Below, piece by piece: positions 1-5,392 of a DNA stretch of 5,416 nt. Where the stretch lies: positions 1 to 5,416 of the forward strand of contig JASHRB010000172.1 in NCBI GenBank assembly GCA_030037575.1, read 5' to 3'. Under the pieces are notes generated by a model. The model searched no databases, was not told the origin of the DNA, and was given only the letters and a program-made list of their open reading frames with translations. Within the stretch, counting starts at the first letter, position 1; each line of letters begins with the position of its first letter. This stretch comes from Candidatus Sulfotelmatobacter sp. Its GTDB lineage: Bacteria > Acidobacteriota > Terriglobia > Terriglobales > Acidobacteriaceae. Both the position numbers and the translations under genes were made by a program.

Positions 1-446
1 AAGACGCAAGGCCTATGCTGCCGCAGGTGGGAAGAGAATTACAAAGTGAAATCAACAACTTTCAATCGCGCCGAGGACCGCAGATGGGAGACATACGCGC
101 GGCGAGTCTTGAACCCGCGATCTCAACCCACGATTGCATTGTCTCTAACGATTTTTCAAGGACTTAGGCGGCCACCCAGAGTCACGTAAGTCGTTCAAAC
201 TACAACATAAGCCAACACTGCTGATGCGGGATTCTATTCGCGCCTGAACGAGAAAACAGGGCAAGGGCTCGGCGTGAAGTGGATGTCGGTTCCCAACAAG
301 AAGACCACCCGTAGCGAACGGAAATGTCTGCCGCATCAGCGTTGGTTTCGTAGAGGGCAAAGGTGGAGGACGGGGTCGGAGGGTCGAATCAGCCAATCAG
401 CGTGCTCAAACGCAGACAAGGGTTGGGTCGTTGCTTCTATCTCGGC
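1..446. other. Gene-free left end
   Basis: I find no coding region I can support here. A minus-strand open frame at 145-396 has no recognisable domain and a low-complexity, Pro- and Arg-rich start. Frame 2 of the plus strand is open from the window edge to a TGA at 47-49 and reads like a basic protein tail, but 15 codons are too few to call a truncated gene. The stretch lies downstream of the minus-strand mglA. No hairpin followed by a T-run is visible after the mglA stop, so I cannot place an intrinsic terminator. The only motif of note is the T-arm-like fragment at 102-118. Confidence 0.5.
102..118 (-). other. tRNA/tmRNA T-arm-like fragment
   Basis: On the minus strand this reads as a 5-bp stem (GCGGG / CTCGC, one G-T pair) closing a seven-base TTCAAGA loop, the layout of a tRNA or tmRNA T-arm. 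The bases after it (GCGCG then TATG) form no CCA end, and I find no D-arm, anticodon arm or matching acceptor strand upstream. It is therefore not an intact tRNA. It could be a decayed tRNA or tmRNA 3' end, such as an old integration scar, or chance. Confidence is low. Confidence 0.15.
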
Positions 447-1034
447 CTAGCCGCCGGCCTTTAATTCCTGCAGCACCTGCTTGGCGATTTCCTTCAGCGT
501 TTCGAAGACGCCTGTGCCCTGAAACGCGACCGCTTCCAGCACGGGCTCATTTTTCCGGTGGAGTTCTTTCGTCAACGCCTCGACCGACAAAACATTCGGC
601 AGATCGCGTTTGTTCAACTGCAGGACGTAAGGAATCTTGTTGAAGTCGTAGCCGTGTTCTTTCAGGTTCGACATCAAATTGTCCAGAGCCTCGACGTTCG
701 CGTCCATGCGCGGCTCCTGCGAGTCGGCGACAAAAACGATGCCATCGACGCCGCGCAGGATCAGTTTGCGGCTGGCGTCATAGAAGACCTGCCCGGGGAC
801 GGTATAGAGATGGATGCGCGTCTTAAAGCCGCGCACCGAGCCGAGATCGAGGGGAAGAAAGTCGAAAAACAGAGTTCGCTCGGTTTCGGTGGCCAGCGAG
901 ATCATCTTGCCCTTCTGTTGTTCCGCGGTCTTCTGGTAAATCATTTGCAGATTCGTGGTTTTGCCGCCCAACCCGGCACCGTAGTACACGATCTTGCAAT
1001 TGATCTCTCGGGCTGCGAAGTTGATGAAACTCAA
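447..1034 (-). CDS. mglA: MglA-family Ras-like GTPase
   Basis: Predicted 195-aa cytoplasmic small GTPase of the MglA family, the bacterial Ras-like switch that sets front-rear polarity and motility in Myxococcus and is widespread in Acidobacteriota. Starting at TTG 1034 the protein begins MSFINF and is 195 aa, the usual MglA start and length. Visible motifs: P-loop GAGLGGKT at 19-26; conserved [13 protein letters not shown] at 49-61, including the arginine finger position R53; the MglA-type variant TVPGQ at 78-82, with Thr where Ras has Asp; FVADSQ at 101-106; guanine-specificity NKRD at 141-144; and a C-terminal GVFETL helix. A GTG at 1064 would add ten residues ([10 protein letters not shown]) that family members lack. 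The GAGG at 1041-1044 lies 6 nt before the TTG and favours the shorter form. No mglB (Roadblock/LC7 GAP) flanks it. All key residues are present, so it is probably an active GTPase. Its cellular role here is inferred from the family. Confidence 0.95.
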   Translation of the reverse strand: MSFINFAAREINCKIVYYGAGLGGKTTNLQMIYQKTAEQQKGKMISLATETERTLFFDFLPLDLGSVRGFKTRIHLYTVPGQVFYDASRKLILRGVDGIVFVADSQEPRMDANVEALDNLMSNLKEHGYDFNKIPYVLQLNKRDLPNVLSVEALTKELHRKNEPVLEAVAFQGTGVFETLKEIAKQVLQELKAGG

Positions 1035-1040
1035 GACTTT

Positions 1041-1044
1041 CCTC
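1041..1044 (-). promoter_or_regulatory. Ribosome binding site deciding the mglA TTG start
   Basis: Minus-strand GAGG lies six bases upstream of the TTG at 1034-1032, which is ideal spacing. The alternative GTG at 1064 is in frame, but its upstream bases (CACCCGCGAGG) put AG-rich sequence directly against the start. Family length agrees with the TTG. Confidence 0.7.
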
Positions 1045-1114
1045 AAAATGCACGGGCTGCACACCCTCGCGGGTGTCTGGCCGGCGCAAAAATGTCCCTG
1101 TGGGGCTTCGGGCT

Positions 1115-1159
1115 TTTATATCACACAGGGTGAACCGGGCGCAGGTTACTCAGGTGACC
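1115..1159 (-). promoter_or_regulatory. Possible mglA promoter with upstream palindrome
   Basis: On the minus strand TATAAA (1120-1115) follows TGTGA, an extended -10-like context about 80 bases before the mglA start. No good -35 box sits 17 bases upstream. Instead an imperfect palindrome (GGTCAC / GTAACC arms with a 4-base centre, one mismatch) occupies 1144-1159, where an activator could bind. This is inference from motif resemblance only. Confidence 0.2.
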
Positions 1160-1291
1160 CCCAACAGAGAAGCGAATCTGGGCCGGCCGAAGTGTCCGGG
1201 GGTCGGAAGAAATCGGGACGATCCATCCGCAAAGGAATACTGGATGTGCACAGCTGAGTTTATGTATCCGTTTTTCTTTACGACTTTTTAT

Positions 1292-1322
1292 TTGCCTAAG
1301 ACATAGGGGGGTATGGTATACA
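1292..1322 (+). promoter_or_regulatory. Possible promoter with CsoR/RcnR-type operator
   Basis: A G6 tract at 1306-1311 is flanked by perfect inverted arms CATA (1302-1305) and TATG (1312-1315). A central G/C run with AT-rich inverted flanks is the known type I operator architecture of the CsoR/RcnR/FrmR family of metal or formaldehyde repressors. It lies between TTGCCT (1292-1297) and TATACA (1317-1322). These would be -35 and -10 boxes with a long 19-base spacer, which is also typical of MerR-regulated promoters. A second small dyad, GTAT-N3-ATAC (1311-1321), overlaps the -10. No CsoR, RcnR or MerR-type gene is in the window, so the regulator and target are unknown. Confidence 0.35.
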
Positions 1323-1465
1323 GTCATGGCGAGGATGGTGAAATGACCGTCCGAGATACTGAGGACTATGAATAACGGATCTGCAGGAGAGCCTCCGGAA
1401 TGTCCGAAGGCTGGACTGTGCTGTGATGTGCGTCCTGGAAGTCGTACCTGTTTTGTCGTGGGTTG

Positions 1466-1515
1466 ATTCTGCTCGCTCTTCACAGCACTCGACCTGTGAA
1501 TCCGAGCGAGCGAAT
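1466..1515. other. Strong stem-loop, possible structured RNA or palindromic element
   Basis: Nested inverted repeats form a nearly continuous 19-bp stem. The pairs are ATTC (1466-1469) with GAAT (1512-1515), GCTCGCTC (1471-1478) with GAGCGAGC (1504-1511), and TTCACAG (1479-1485) with CTGTGAA (1494-1500), closing the 8-base loop CACTCGAC. All 19 pairs are Watson-Crick. The only interruptions are a single-base bulge (T1470) and a three-base bulge (1501-1503). No T-run follows on either strand, so it is not a standard intrinsic terminator. It lies 121 bases upstream of the small ORF at 1636. It could be a leader RNA structure, a small RNA, a REP-like palindrome or a protein-binding site. The structure is directly visible; its function is unknown. 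Confidence 0.6.
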
Positions 1516-1635
1516 TTGCTGCCGAAAATACGCGGCCCGACTCACTCCTCCTAACCAAATCCTTGATGACACTGCTCACGGTGCCGGAGTCCATCTGGCT
1601 AGGCCGACGCGATCCGTGTCTCGAGCGGGAGAAAC

Positions 1636-1878
1636 ATGATGCCGAGCAATCTCATTTCCACCTTGCCCCGTCCTGGTTTGTACTGCGTCTGGATCGCGAC
1701 CGGTAACCCACGCCAGCCCCTGGCCTGTATCTGGATTGATGCCGAAACGCGCGGTTACCGGCTGGAGTATTTCCAGGCGGTGCCAACCGGCTGCATAGCA
1801 AGCCGCCGTCTCACAAATAAAGACAGAGACCTGCCGAGATCGGAAGCTCAAATGTTCAAGACGGCTCGTGACCTTTAA
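1636..1878 (+). CDS. Small hypothetical protein, 80 aa
   Basis: I do not recognise this family. The ATG at 1636 (a second ATG follows at 1639) is preceded by GGGAGAAAC, a good Shine-Dalgarno at normal spacing. Residues 12-50 look protein-like: a Pro-Gly-Leu-Tyr start, then VWIATGNPRQPLACIWID, with alternating hydrophobics suggesting two short beta-strands around a TGNPRQP turn. Codon third positions there are GC-rich, as in the window's real genes. The last 27 residues are charged and less convincing. There is no signal peptide or membrane segment. Three cysteines (17, 31, 53) are present. The 3' end overlaps by 11 bases the probable start of the broken receptor gene. It may be a genuine small soluble protein or a remnant of a longer gene. 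Confidence 0.45.
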   Translation: MMPSNLISTLPRPGLYCVWIATGNPRQPLACIWIDAETRGYRLEYFQAVPTGCIASRRLTNKDRDLPRSEAQMFKTARDL

Positions 1879-2513
1879 AGCGTCACGGTTGTCGCAAACG
1901 AAGAAGAACCGAGTAACGCGTTGGTTTGGGTTGATTGCCCTCGCACTCTCTCTGTTCTGCTCAATCTCGCGTGGGCGGATGTTGGTGGGCGGATCGCCGG
2001 AGTTGTTGCCGATCCCAGCAGCGCCTTGCTCTCCAGCGCGAGCGTCACGCTCACCAACTCAAGCAACGGAACCAAGCAGACTGCCACCGCAAACGACCAG
2101 GGGCAATACTCGTTTCCCGTAGTCCCGGTCGGAAACCATGAACTCGAAATCAGCGCTCAGGGGTTTCAGACATATCACAAGACCGGCATCGGAATTGATG
2201 TAAATACTGCGCTTCAGATCGACGCTGCTCTCAAGCTCCAGCAAGGTCAGGAGTCGTGCGAACTCAGCGACAATATCGTAACCATTCAGATGTCCGACAC
2301 GGAGATCGGCGAGACGATCGCCAACCAACAAGTCGTCGACATGCGGCAGAACGGGCGTAGTTATACGGACCTGTTGGCGACTGCTCTGGCCCTCCTCTGT
2401 AAATCCTTTGCTCTCTGACTTCTAGCAACTCTGAAATCTGTTCCCGCAGTGTGTTCACTATTACCCAGAGTTCTGGCCAGCAGCGATTGGGTGAGATTCA
2501 GCTTGCTCTGAAT
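1868..2513 (+). pseudogene. Wrecked Oar-like TonB-dependent receptor
   Basis: Remains of an outer-membrane receptor of the acidobacterial carboxypeptidase-regulatory/TonB type, normally about 1000 residues or more. Three pieces lie in three frames. (1) From GTG 1868 (or TTG 1889), frame 2 gives a basic n-region (KKNRVTRW) and hydrophobic core FGLIALALSLFCS, a clear signal peptide. (2) From about 1969, frame 1 gives the mature start AWADVGGRIAGVVADP, a complete CarboxypepD_reg-like beta-sandwich to about 2235 (including QGQYSFPVVPVGNHELE), then a plug-like segment ending NGRSYTDLLAT at 2382, followed by a stop at 2416. (3) From 2403, frame 3 reads VFTITQSSGQQRLGEIQLAL up to 2510, resembling the final beta-strand of such receptors. 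The barrel is missing. Piece 2 is secure. The link to piece 1 is very likely. Piece 3 is a motif-based inference. No function is expected. Confidence 0.8.
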
Positions 2514-2674
2514 GGGGCAGCGGTGGGTAGCGCTGGCCGTTGGTCTTACCCACTTTGGCGGGGATTAATTTCTCGAGGCCGACGGCGCCCTACTGAGGGT
2601 TCCTACGATCGATCTCCCAGCAACTACCGCTAGGAGTATGTCCGAGTATTCGGAATTGACTTGTTTCGACCACT

Positions 2675-2712
2675 ACCTGTTGTGGTTCTGCGCGAAGCGG
2701 GCCACAACATGT
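2675..2712. terminator. Hairpin downstream of the VWA operon
   Basis: ACCTGTTGTGG (2675-2685) pairs with CCACAACATGT (2702-2712): 10 of 11 positions match around a 16-base loop, which can itself form a short TTC/GAA pairing. It begins 31 bases beyond the stop of the minus-strand gene at 2743, in the spacer where the VWA operon and the receptor remnant converge, a natural position for a terminator. No T-run follows on either strand, so if it works it is a non-canonical terminator or a 3'-end stabilising hairpin. Confidence 0.4.
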
Positions 2713-2742
2713 CAGCCGACAAATGATTTCTCGTACAGACTC

Positions 2743-3825
2743 CTAGGGCTGGGCGTAGTAACCGGTGCGGGTACGCGCCGTCAGACCGCGCTTGTCAAGC
2801 TTTACCTGAAGGGTGTGATATTCATTCGCCTGATCGGCACGCGGAGAAGCGAACGACATGCTGTAGAAGGTCTTCGCCTCGGCGAGGCAGTTGGCAATTG
2901 AGAGATAGACATCGTTGCTCGAAGTGATCACCCGGCCACCGCTTTGCGCTGCAATCACCTGCAACCCCAAGTTGCCATACTGCACCTTGCCGGCCGAAGG
3001 CACGCCTTTGAGGAAGCTCTCGTACAGGAACGTCTGGGGGGCTCCTAAATCCTTCAGCCCCACCGGATCGATGCTGTACAGTGTGAGGCGCCCGGTCCGC
3101 AGTTCAGTGTTCACCTGGACGATTGCGTCAAAGAGCGAGTCCTGGGTTTTCTTACTGAGATACACGCCCGGGTCCGACAGCAGCGGCCAACCTGAGCTCA
3201 GCCATAGCAACAGTTTCCTCGCTGGTTTGCTCGACTCGTTGGAGGCAAAACTCTCGAGCGCTCGAAGCGCCATCTGGCTGCGGTCAAGCGCGCCATAGAA
3301 GCCTTGCGACCTGCCGATAATGCGCAGGCCGAGCTGGTTGGATTTCAGAGCGTCCGCCAGAACATTCCCGTCCGTCGTGACCGGCGTCAGGCCCTGGTAT
3401 GTATCGCTGACCAAAAGCAGCGCGGTGGGCAGGGCGAGGTGGCCGCCGCCTTGCCGCAAAAATTTGTCCACCGCCAGCCGGACTTCGGCCACGCCGTGGA
3501 ACGATGCATCCACCTCGTCGATTGCCAGAATCACTTGCGTAGGATCATTCGCTTCGGCATTTTCCTCAAAAGCTTGGAAGGAGAGGATCGGCTGGGGATA
3601 TTTGTCGTCGAGGAGGGTGAAGTCGCTCTGCTGCAAACCCGCCACCGGCTTGCCGGATTTATCGGTTACTACGACGTCCAGATTGATTCGCCGGGCGGGC
3701 TCGTTGCCTGCTCCCCGGGCGGGCGATGACCGCTGAGCGGATATTGAAATGGAGCAGGCCAGAAGGGTGAAGGCCAGAATCGCGCCCGCAGGGAAGATTC
3801 GAGAGAAGCCATGCACCCGATGCAA
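2743..3825 (-). CDS. Exported VWA-like protein, second of a tandem pair
   Basis: A 360-aa protein of the 'VWFA-related Acidobacterial domain' type (TIGR03436-like), acting outside the cytoplasmic membrane. The chosen TTG at 3825 follows G6 (3831-3836) by five bases and gives a signal peptide: basic n-region MHRVHGFSR, core PAGAILAFTLLA, and SISA|Q cleavage at 30/31. LLAC at 21-24 is lipobox-like, so a lipoprotein is also possible. Other starts are GTG 3816 and TTG 3909. The latter abuts the upstream stop but has no ribosome site and puts 28 extra residues before the signal peptide. Residues 47-84 carry the family's entry strand and VAGLQQSDFTLLDD motif. A Rossmann-like VWA fold follows from about 97, and the C-terminus ends RTGYYAQP. 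The metal site is degenerate: D103-E-V-D-A instead of DxSxS, and LSSGWPL (209-215) where SDG is usual. It probably shares an operon with the upstream paralogue. Partner and ligand are unknown. Confidence 0.85.
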   Translation of the reverse strand: MHRVHGFSRIFPAGAILAFTLLACSISISAQRSSPARGAGNEPARRINLDVVVTDKSGKPVAGLQQSDFTLLDDKYPQPILSFQAFEENAEANDPTQVILAIDEVDASFHGVAEVRLAVDKFLRQGGGHLALPTALLLVSDTYQGLTPVTTDGNVLADALKSNQLGLRIIGRSQGFYGALDRSQMALRALESFASNESSKPARKLLLWLSSGWPLLSDPGVYLSKKTQDSLFDAIVQVNTELRTGRLTLYSIDPVGLKDLGAPQTFLYESFLKGVPSAGKVQYGNLGLQVIAAQSGGRVITSSNDVYLSIANCLAEAKTFYSMSFASPRADQANEYHTLQVKLDKRGLTARTRTGYYAQP

Positions 3826-3830
3826 AAGAA

Positions 3831-3836
3831 CCCCCC
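3831..3836 (-). promoter_or_regulatory. Purine-rich ribosome site for the second VWA gene
   Basis: Minus-strand CCGGGGGG ends five bases before TTG 3825 and fourteen bases before GTG 3816, favouring the TTG. The match to the Shine-Dalgarno consensus is modest, so the start remains uncertain by a few codons. Confidence 0.35.
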
Positions 3837-3909
3837 GGAAGCACGCCCAACACAGGCTAGCACATTCGCAATCGGCAGGGAAAAATTTGCCGGCTCCGGG
3901 ATACGGCAA

Positions 3910-5346
3910 TCACCGCGCCGCCGATGGCGGGGCCGGATAATAGCCGTCCTTGGCCTCAATGATCAATCCGGGACGGTCGACCCGCACCTCGATTTCATGC
4001 TTTGCCGACTTCACCGGACCCGTAGGCTTGGTTGGAACATAGCCTAGGGTGTACTGATTGCGTGCCTCGCTCATAACACGCGCGTAGATTTCTTCGATTG
4101 CATTGCGCGTGAGCTTGTCATAAGGTGCGCCTCCGCCGGTGGCCCAGGTATATCTCGGCAGGATGTTGTCGTATCCCTCTTTCGGCAGGCGAAAGCGCTC
4201 GAGCTTGTCGTAAATCGGCAGCGCCGAGCTGGAAACGGCCACGGCGCGCACCTGAATTTCGTTCGTCAGGAGGATCCGTAGCACGTCGCGATAGCTCGCT
4301 TGGCTGCCGTATTCGCGGCCATCGCTGATCACAAAGATGATTTTTCGCCGCCTGCGGTCCTGCTTGCTCAGGTCCAGCGCGGCACGCAGAATGGCGTCAT
4401 TCAAAACGTAGGATCGCTTTGGAGGCGTATAGACCGGTTCGGTCGGACTTCCCATGGGAATGTTGTTGATGATCGGACCGTTGGGCGCCAGCGGTCCGCT
4501 CATCACCGGCACGCCGTTGTCGCTTCCCGTATAGGTTCTCACCTGATCGAAGAGCGCCACCAGTTTCTGTGAGGGTTGCATGAAGTCGCTGAGCTGGCTC
4601 ACCGTGCTGCTGTAGGTATAAACGGAAACGTAGTCATAGGGGGCAAAGGCTCCGATCAGGGCGGAGAAGGTTCGGTTGATCTCCTGCACGTCAATGTTGG
4701 GCATGGCCAGATCGAGCACGACCGCGACCGAAAGCGCGAAGGGATCAGACGTGAAAAACGTCAGCTTCTGCTTGACGTTGTTTTCGTAGACGGCAAAATC
4801 GGATGGCAGCAGGCCGGCTACCATGCGTCCGTCTCTCTTGCTCTTAACCGTTACCGGAACCACCACGAAGTTGGCGTGAACCTTGATCAACGGTTCAAGT
4901 TGCTCATCCCCGTTTTTTTTGGCCGTCGTACCGGGCGGGATCGTTCTGACCGGGGGCATCGATGAAGGGCTTGAAGTGGTCGTGTCGCTGTCGGTATCGA
5001 CCGGCGGCTGGGTCGCCGAGCGGTTCATCGGTTCATTCGTCCACGGGTTTCGCTCCACTGGCGCCGGCTTCGGTTCCTCGGCCGGTTTAGGCGGAGGCGG
5101 CGGTTCGGGAGCCGGGGCTGGTGGCTGCACCGCAGACGGCGCATCAGGAACATCCTGCGACGAACTGGCAGGGGGAGATTGGTTTTGGGTAGCGCTCTGG
5201 CCGCCGGAGTTTTGCGCCCCCACCGGTGGAGTGTCGGCGACGAAAGATGCACCGGCGAGCGCCAGGGCAAGCATCAGCGCCAGTGGGTACTTCACCGAGC
5301 TTTGCCACCGCTTCGGGGCAACCGCCGTCTTGGAGTTCACATGCAC
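3910..5346 (-). CDS. Exported VWA protein with Pro-rich linker
   Basis: A 478-aa exported protein of the same TIGR03436-like family. GTG 5346 is the likely start, with AGGA eight bases upstream. Signal peptide: n-region ending KRWQSSVK, core PLALMLALALAGASFVA (21-37), and a possible cut after VGA (44/45). Residues 45-147 form a low-complexity linker rich in Pro, Ser, Gln and Thr, with EPPPPPKPAEEPKPAP at 81-96. The family entry motif follows: VVVPVTV (161-167), MVAGLLPSDFAVYENN (175-190). The VWA core runs from about 205: VAVVLDLAMPN, with D212 but A214 and P216 in place of the two MIDAS serines; a Gly/Pro/Asn-rich insertion at 274-310; then IIFVISDGREYG (336-347), keeping D342. The C-terminus has QYTLGYVP and the family ending AKDGYYPAP. 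It heads the tandem with the 360-aa paralogue. Export and fold are well supported. Metal binding is doubtful, and the biological role is unknown. Confidence 0.93.
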   Translation of the reverse strand: MHVNSKTAVAPKRWQSSVKYPLALMLALALAGASFVADTPPVGAQNSGGQSATQNQSPPASSSQDVPDAPSAVQPPAPAPEPPPPPKPAEEPKPAPVERNPWTNEPMNRSATQPPVDTDSDTTTSSPSSMPPVRTIPPGTTAKKNGDEQLEPLIKVHANFVVVPVTVKSKRDGRMVAGLLPSDFAVYENNVKQKLTFFTSDPFALSVAVVLDLAMPNIDVQEINRTFSALIGAFAPYDYVSVYTYSSTVSQLSDFMQPSQKLVALFDQVRTYTGSDNGVPVMSGPLAPNGPIINNIPMGSPTEPVYTPPKRSYVLNDAILRAALDLSKQDRRRRKIIFVISDGREYGSQASYRDVLRILLTNEIQVRAVAVSSSALPIYDKLERFRLPKEGYDNILPRYTWATGGGAPYDKLTRNAIEEIYARVMSEARNQYTLGYVPTKPTGPVKSAKHEIEVRVDRPGLIIEAKDGYYPAPPSAAR

Positions 5347-5354
5347 CGCCTAAG

Positions 5355-5358
5355 TCCT
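5355..5358 (-). promoter_or_regulatory. Ribosome binding site for the first VWA gene
   Basis: Minus-strand AGGA lies eight bases before GTG 5346. A second in-frame GTG at 5340 would be fourteen bases away, so the upstream GTG is preferred. A nine-codon frame (ATG 5364 to a TGA at 5340-5338) overlaps this start, but is probably incidental. Confidence 0.5.
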
Positions 5359-5392
5359 GCCATTTCCTATTTTGCCATGAATGGTTTGCCAT
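5358..5392. repeat. Three TGCCAT repeats upstream of the VWA operon
   Basis: TGCCAT occurs at 5358-5363, 5373-5378 and 5387-5392, with spacings of 15 and 14 bases. The last two share the longer context TTTGCCATG. They lie 12-46 bases upstream of the GTG start and could be an iterated operator or just short-word coincidence. No clear -35/-10 pair is visible in the 70 bases available. Confidence 0.25.

Larger units (their letters stand above)
1035..1635. other. Structured intergenic region
   Basis: About 600 bases with no convincing gene. The longest frames (minus 1121-1594; plus 994-1306) have no domain I recognise, and their compositions look non-coding. The stretch should contain the leader and promoter of mglA (minus). 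It also holds a possible plus-strand promoter with a G-tract operator near 1292-1322, three tiny overlapping plus-strand ORFs between 1326 and 1466, a hairpin at 1390-1412 and a long stem-loop at 1466-1515. An AT-rich block at 1260-1300 contrasts with the GC-rich surroundings and fits a regulatory region. Confidence 0.5.

Noticed and set aside
2..49. Possible C-terminal tail of a plus-strand gene entering the window
   Set aside because: Only 15 codons are visible, with no recognisable motif.
443..453. Tiny hairpin CGGC-CTA-GCCG over the mglA stop codon
   Set aside because: A four-base stem with no T-run is too weak to call a terminator.
558..1133. 191-codon plus-strand frame opposite mglA
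   Set aside because: It is antisense to a strongly conserved GTPase gene; the openness follows from mglA codon bias.
1462..1556. Integron attC-like arrangement around the long stem-loop (GTT at the left, AAC at the right, extrahelical bases)
   Set aside because: The core words do not fit RYYYAAC and GTTRRRY in the required order, and no integrase or cassette array is present.
1121..1594. 157-codon minus-strand open frame in the intergenic region
   Set aside because: No recognisable domain, irregular composition, no good ribosome site, and it runs through the operator-like site and the strong stem-loop.
2641..2654. Palindrome TCCGA-GTAT-TCGGA in the convergent spacer
   Set aside because: Five-base arms are common by chance and there is no nearby promoter or gene start.
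3304..5353. Several plus-strand frames of 90-156 codons opposite the VWA genes
   Set aside because: All are antisense shadows; the Gly-rich 156-codon one mirrors the proline-rich linker.
159..5358. 13-base inverted match AGGACTTAGGCGG at 159-171 (plus) and 5346-5358 (minus)
   Set aside because: A 13-base match on either strand is expected by chance at appreciable frequency in 5.4 kb. One copy simply overlaps the ribosome site and start of the VWA gene. There is no flanking extension.
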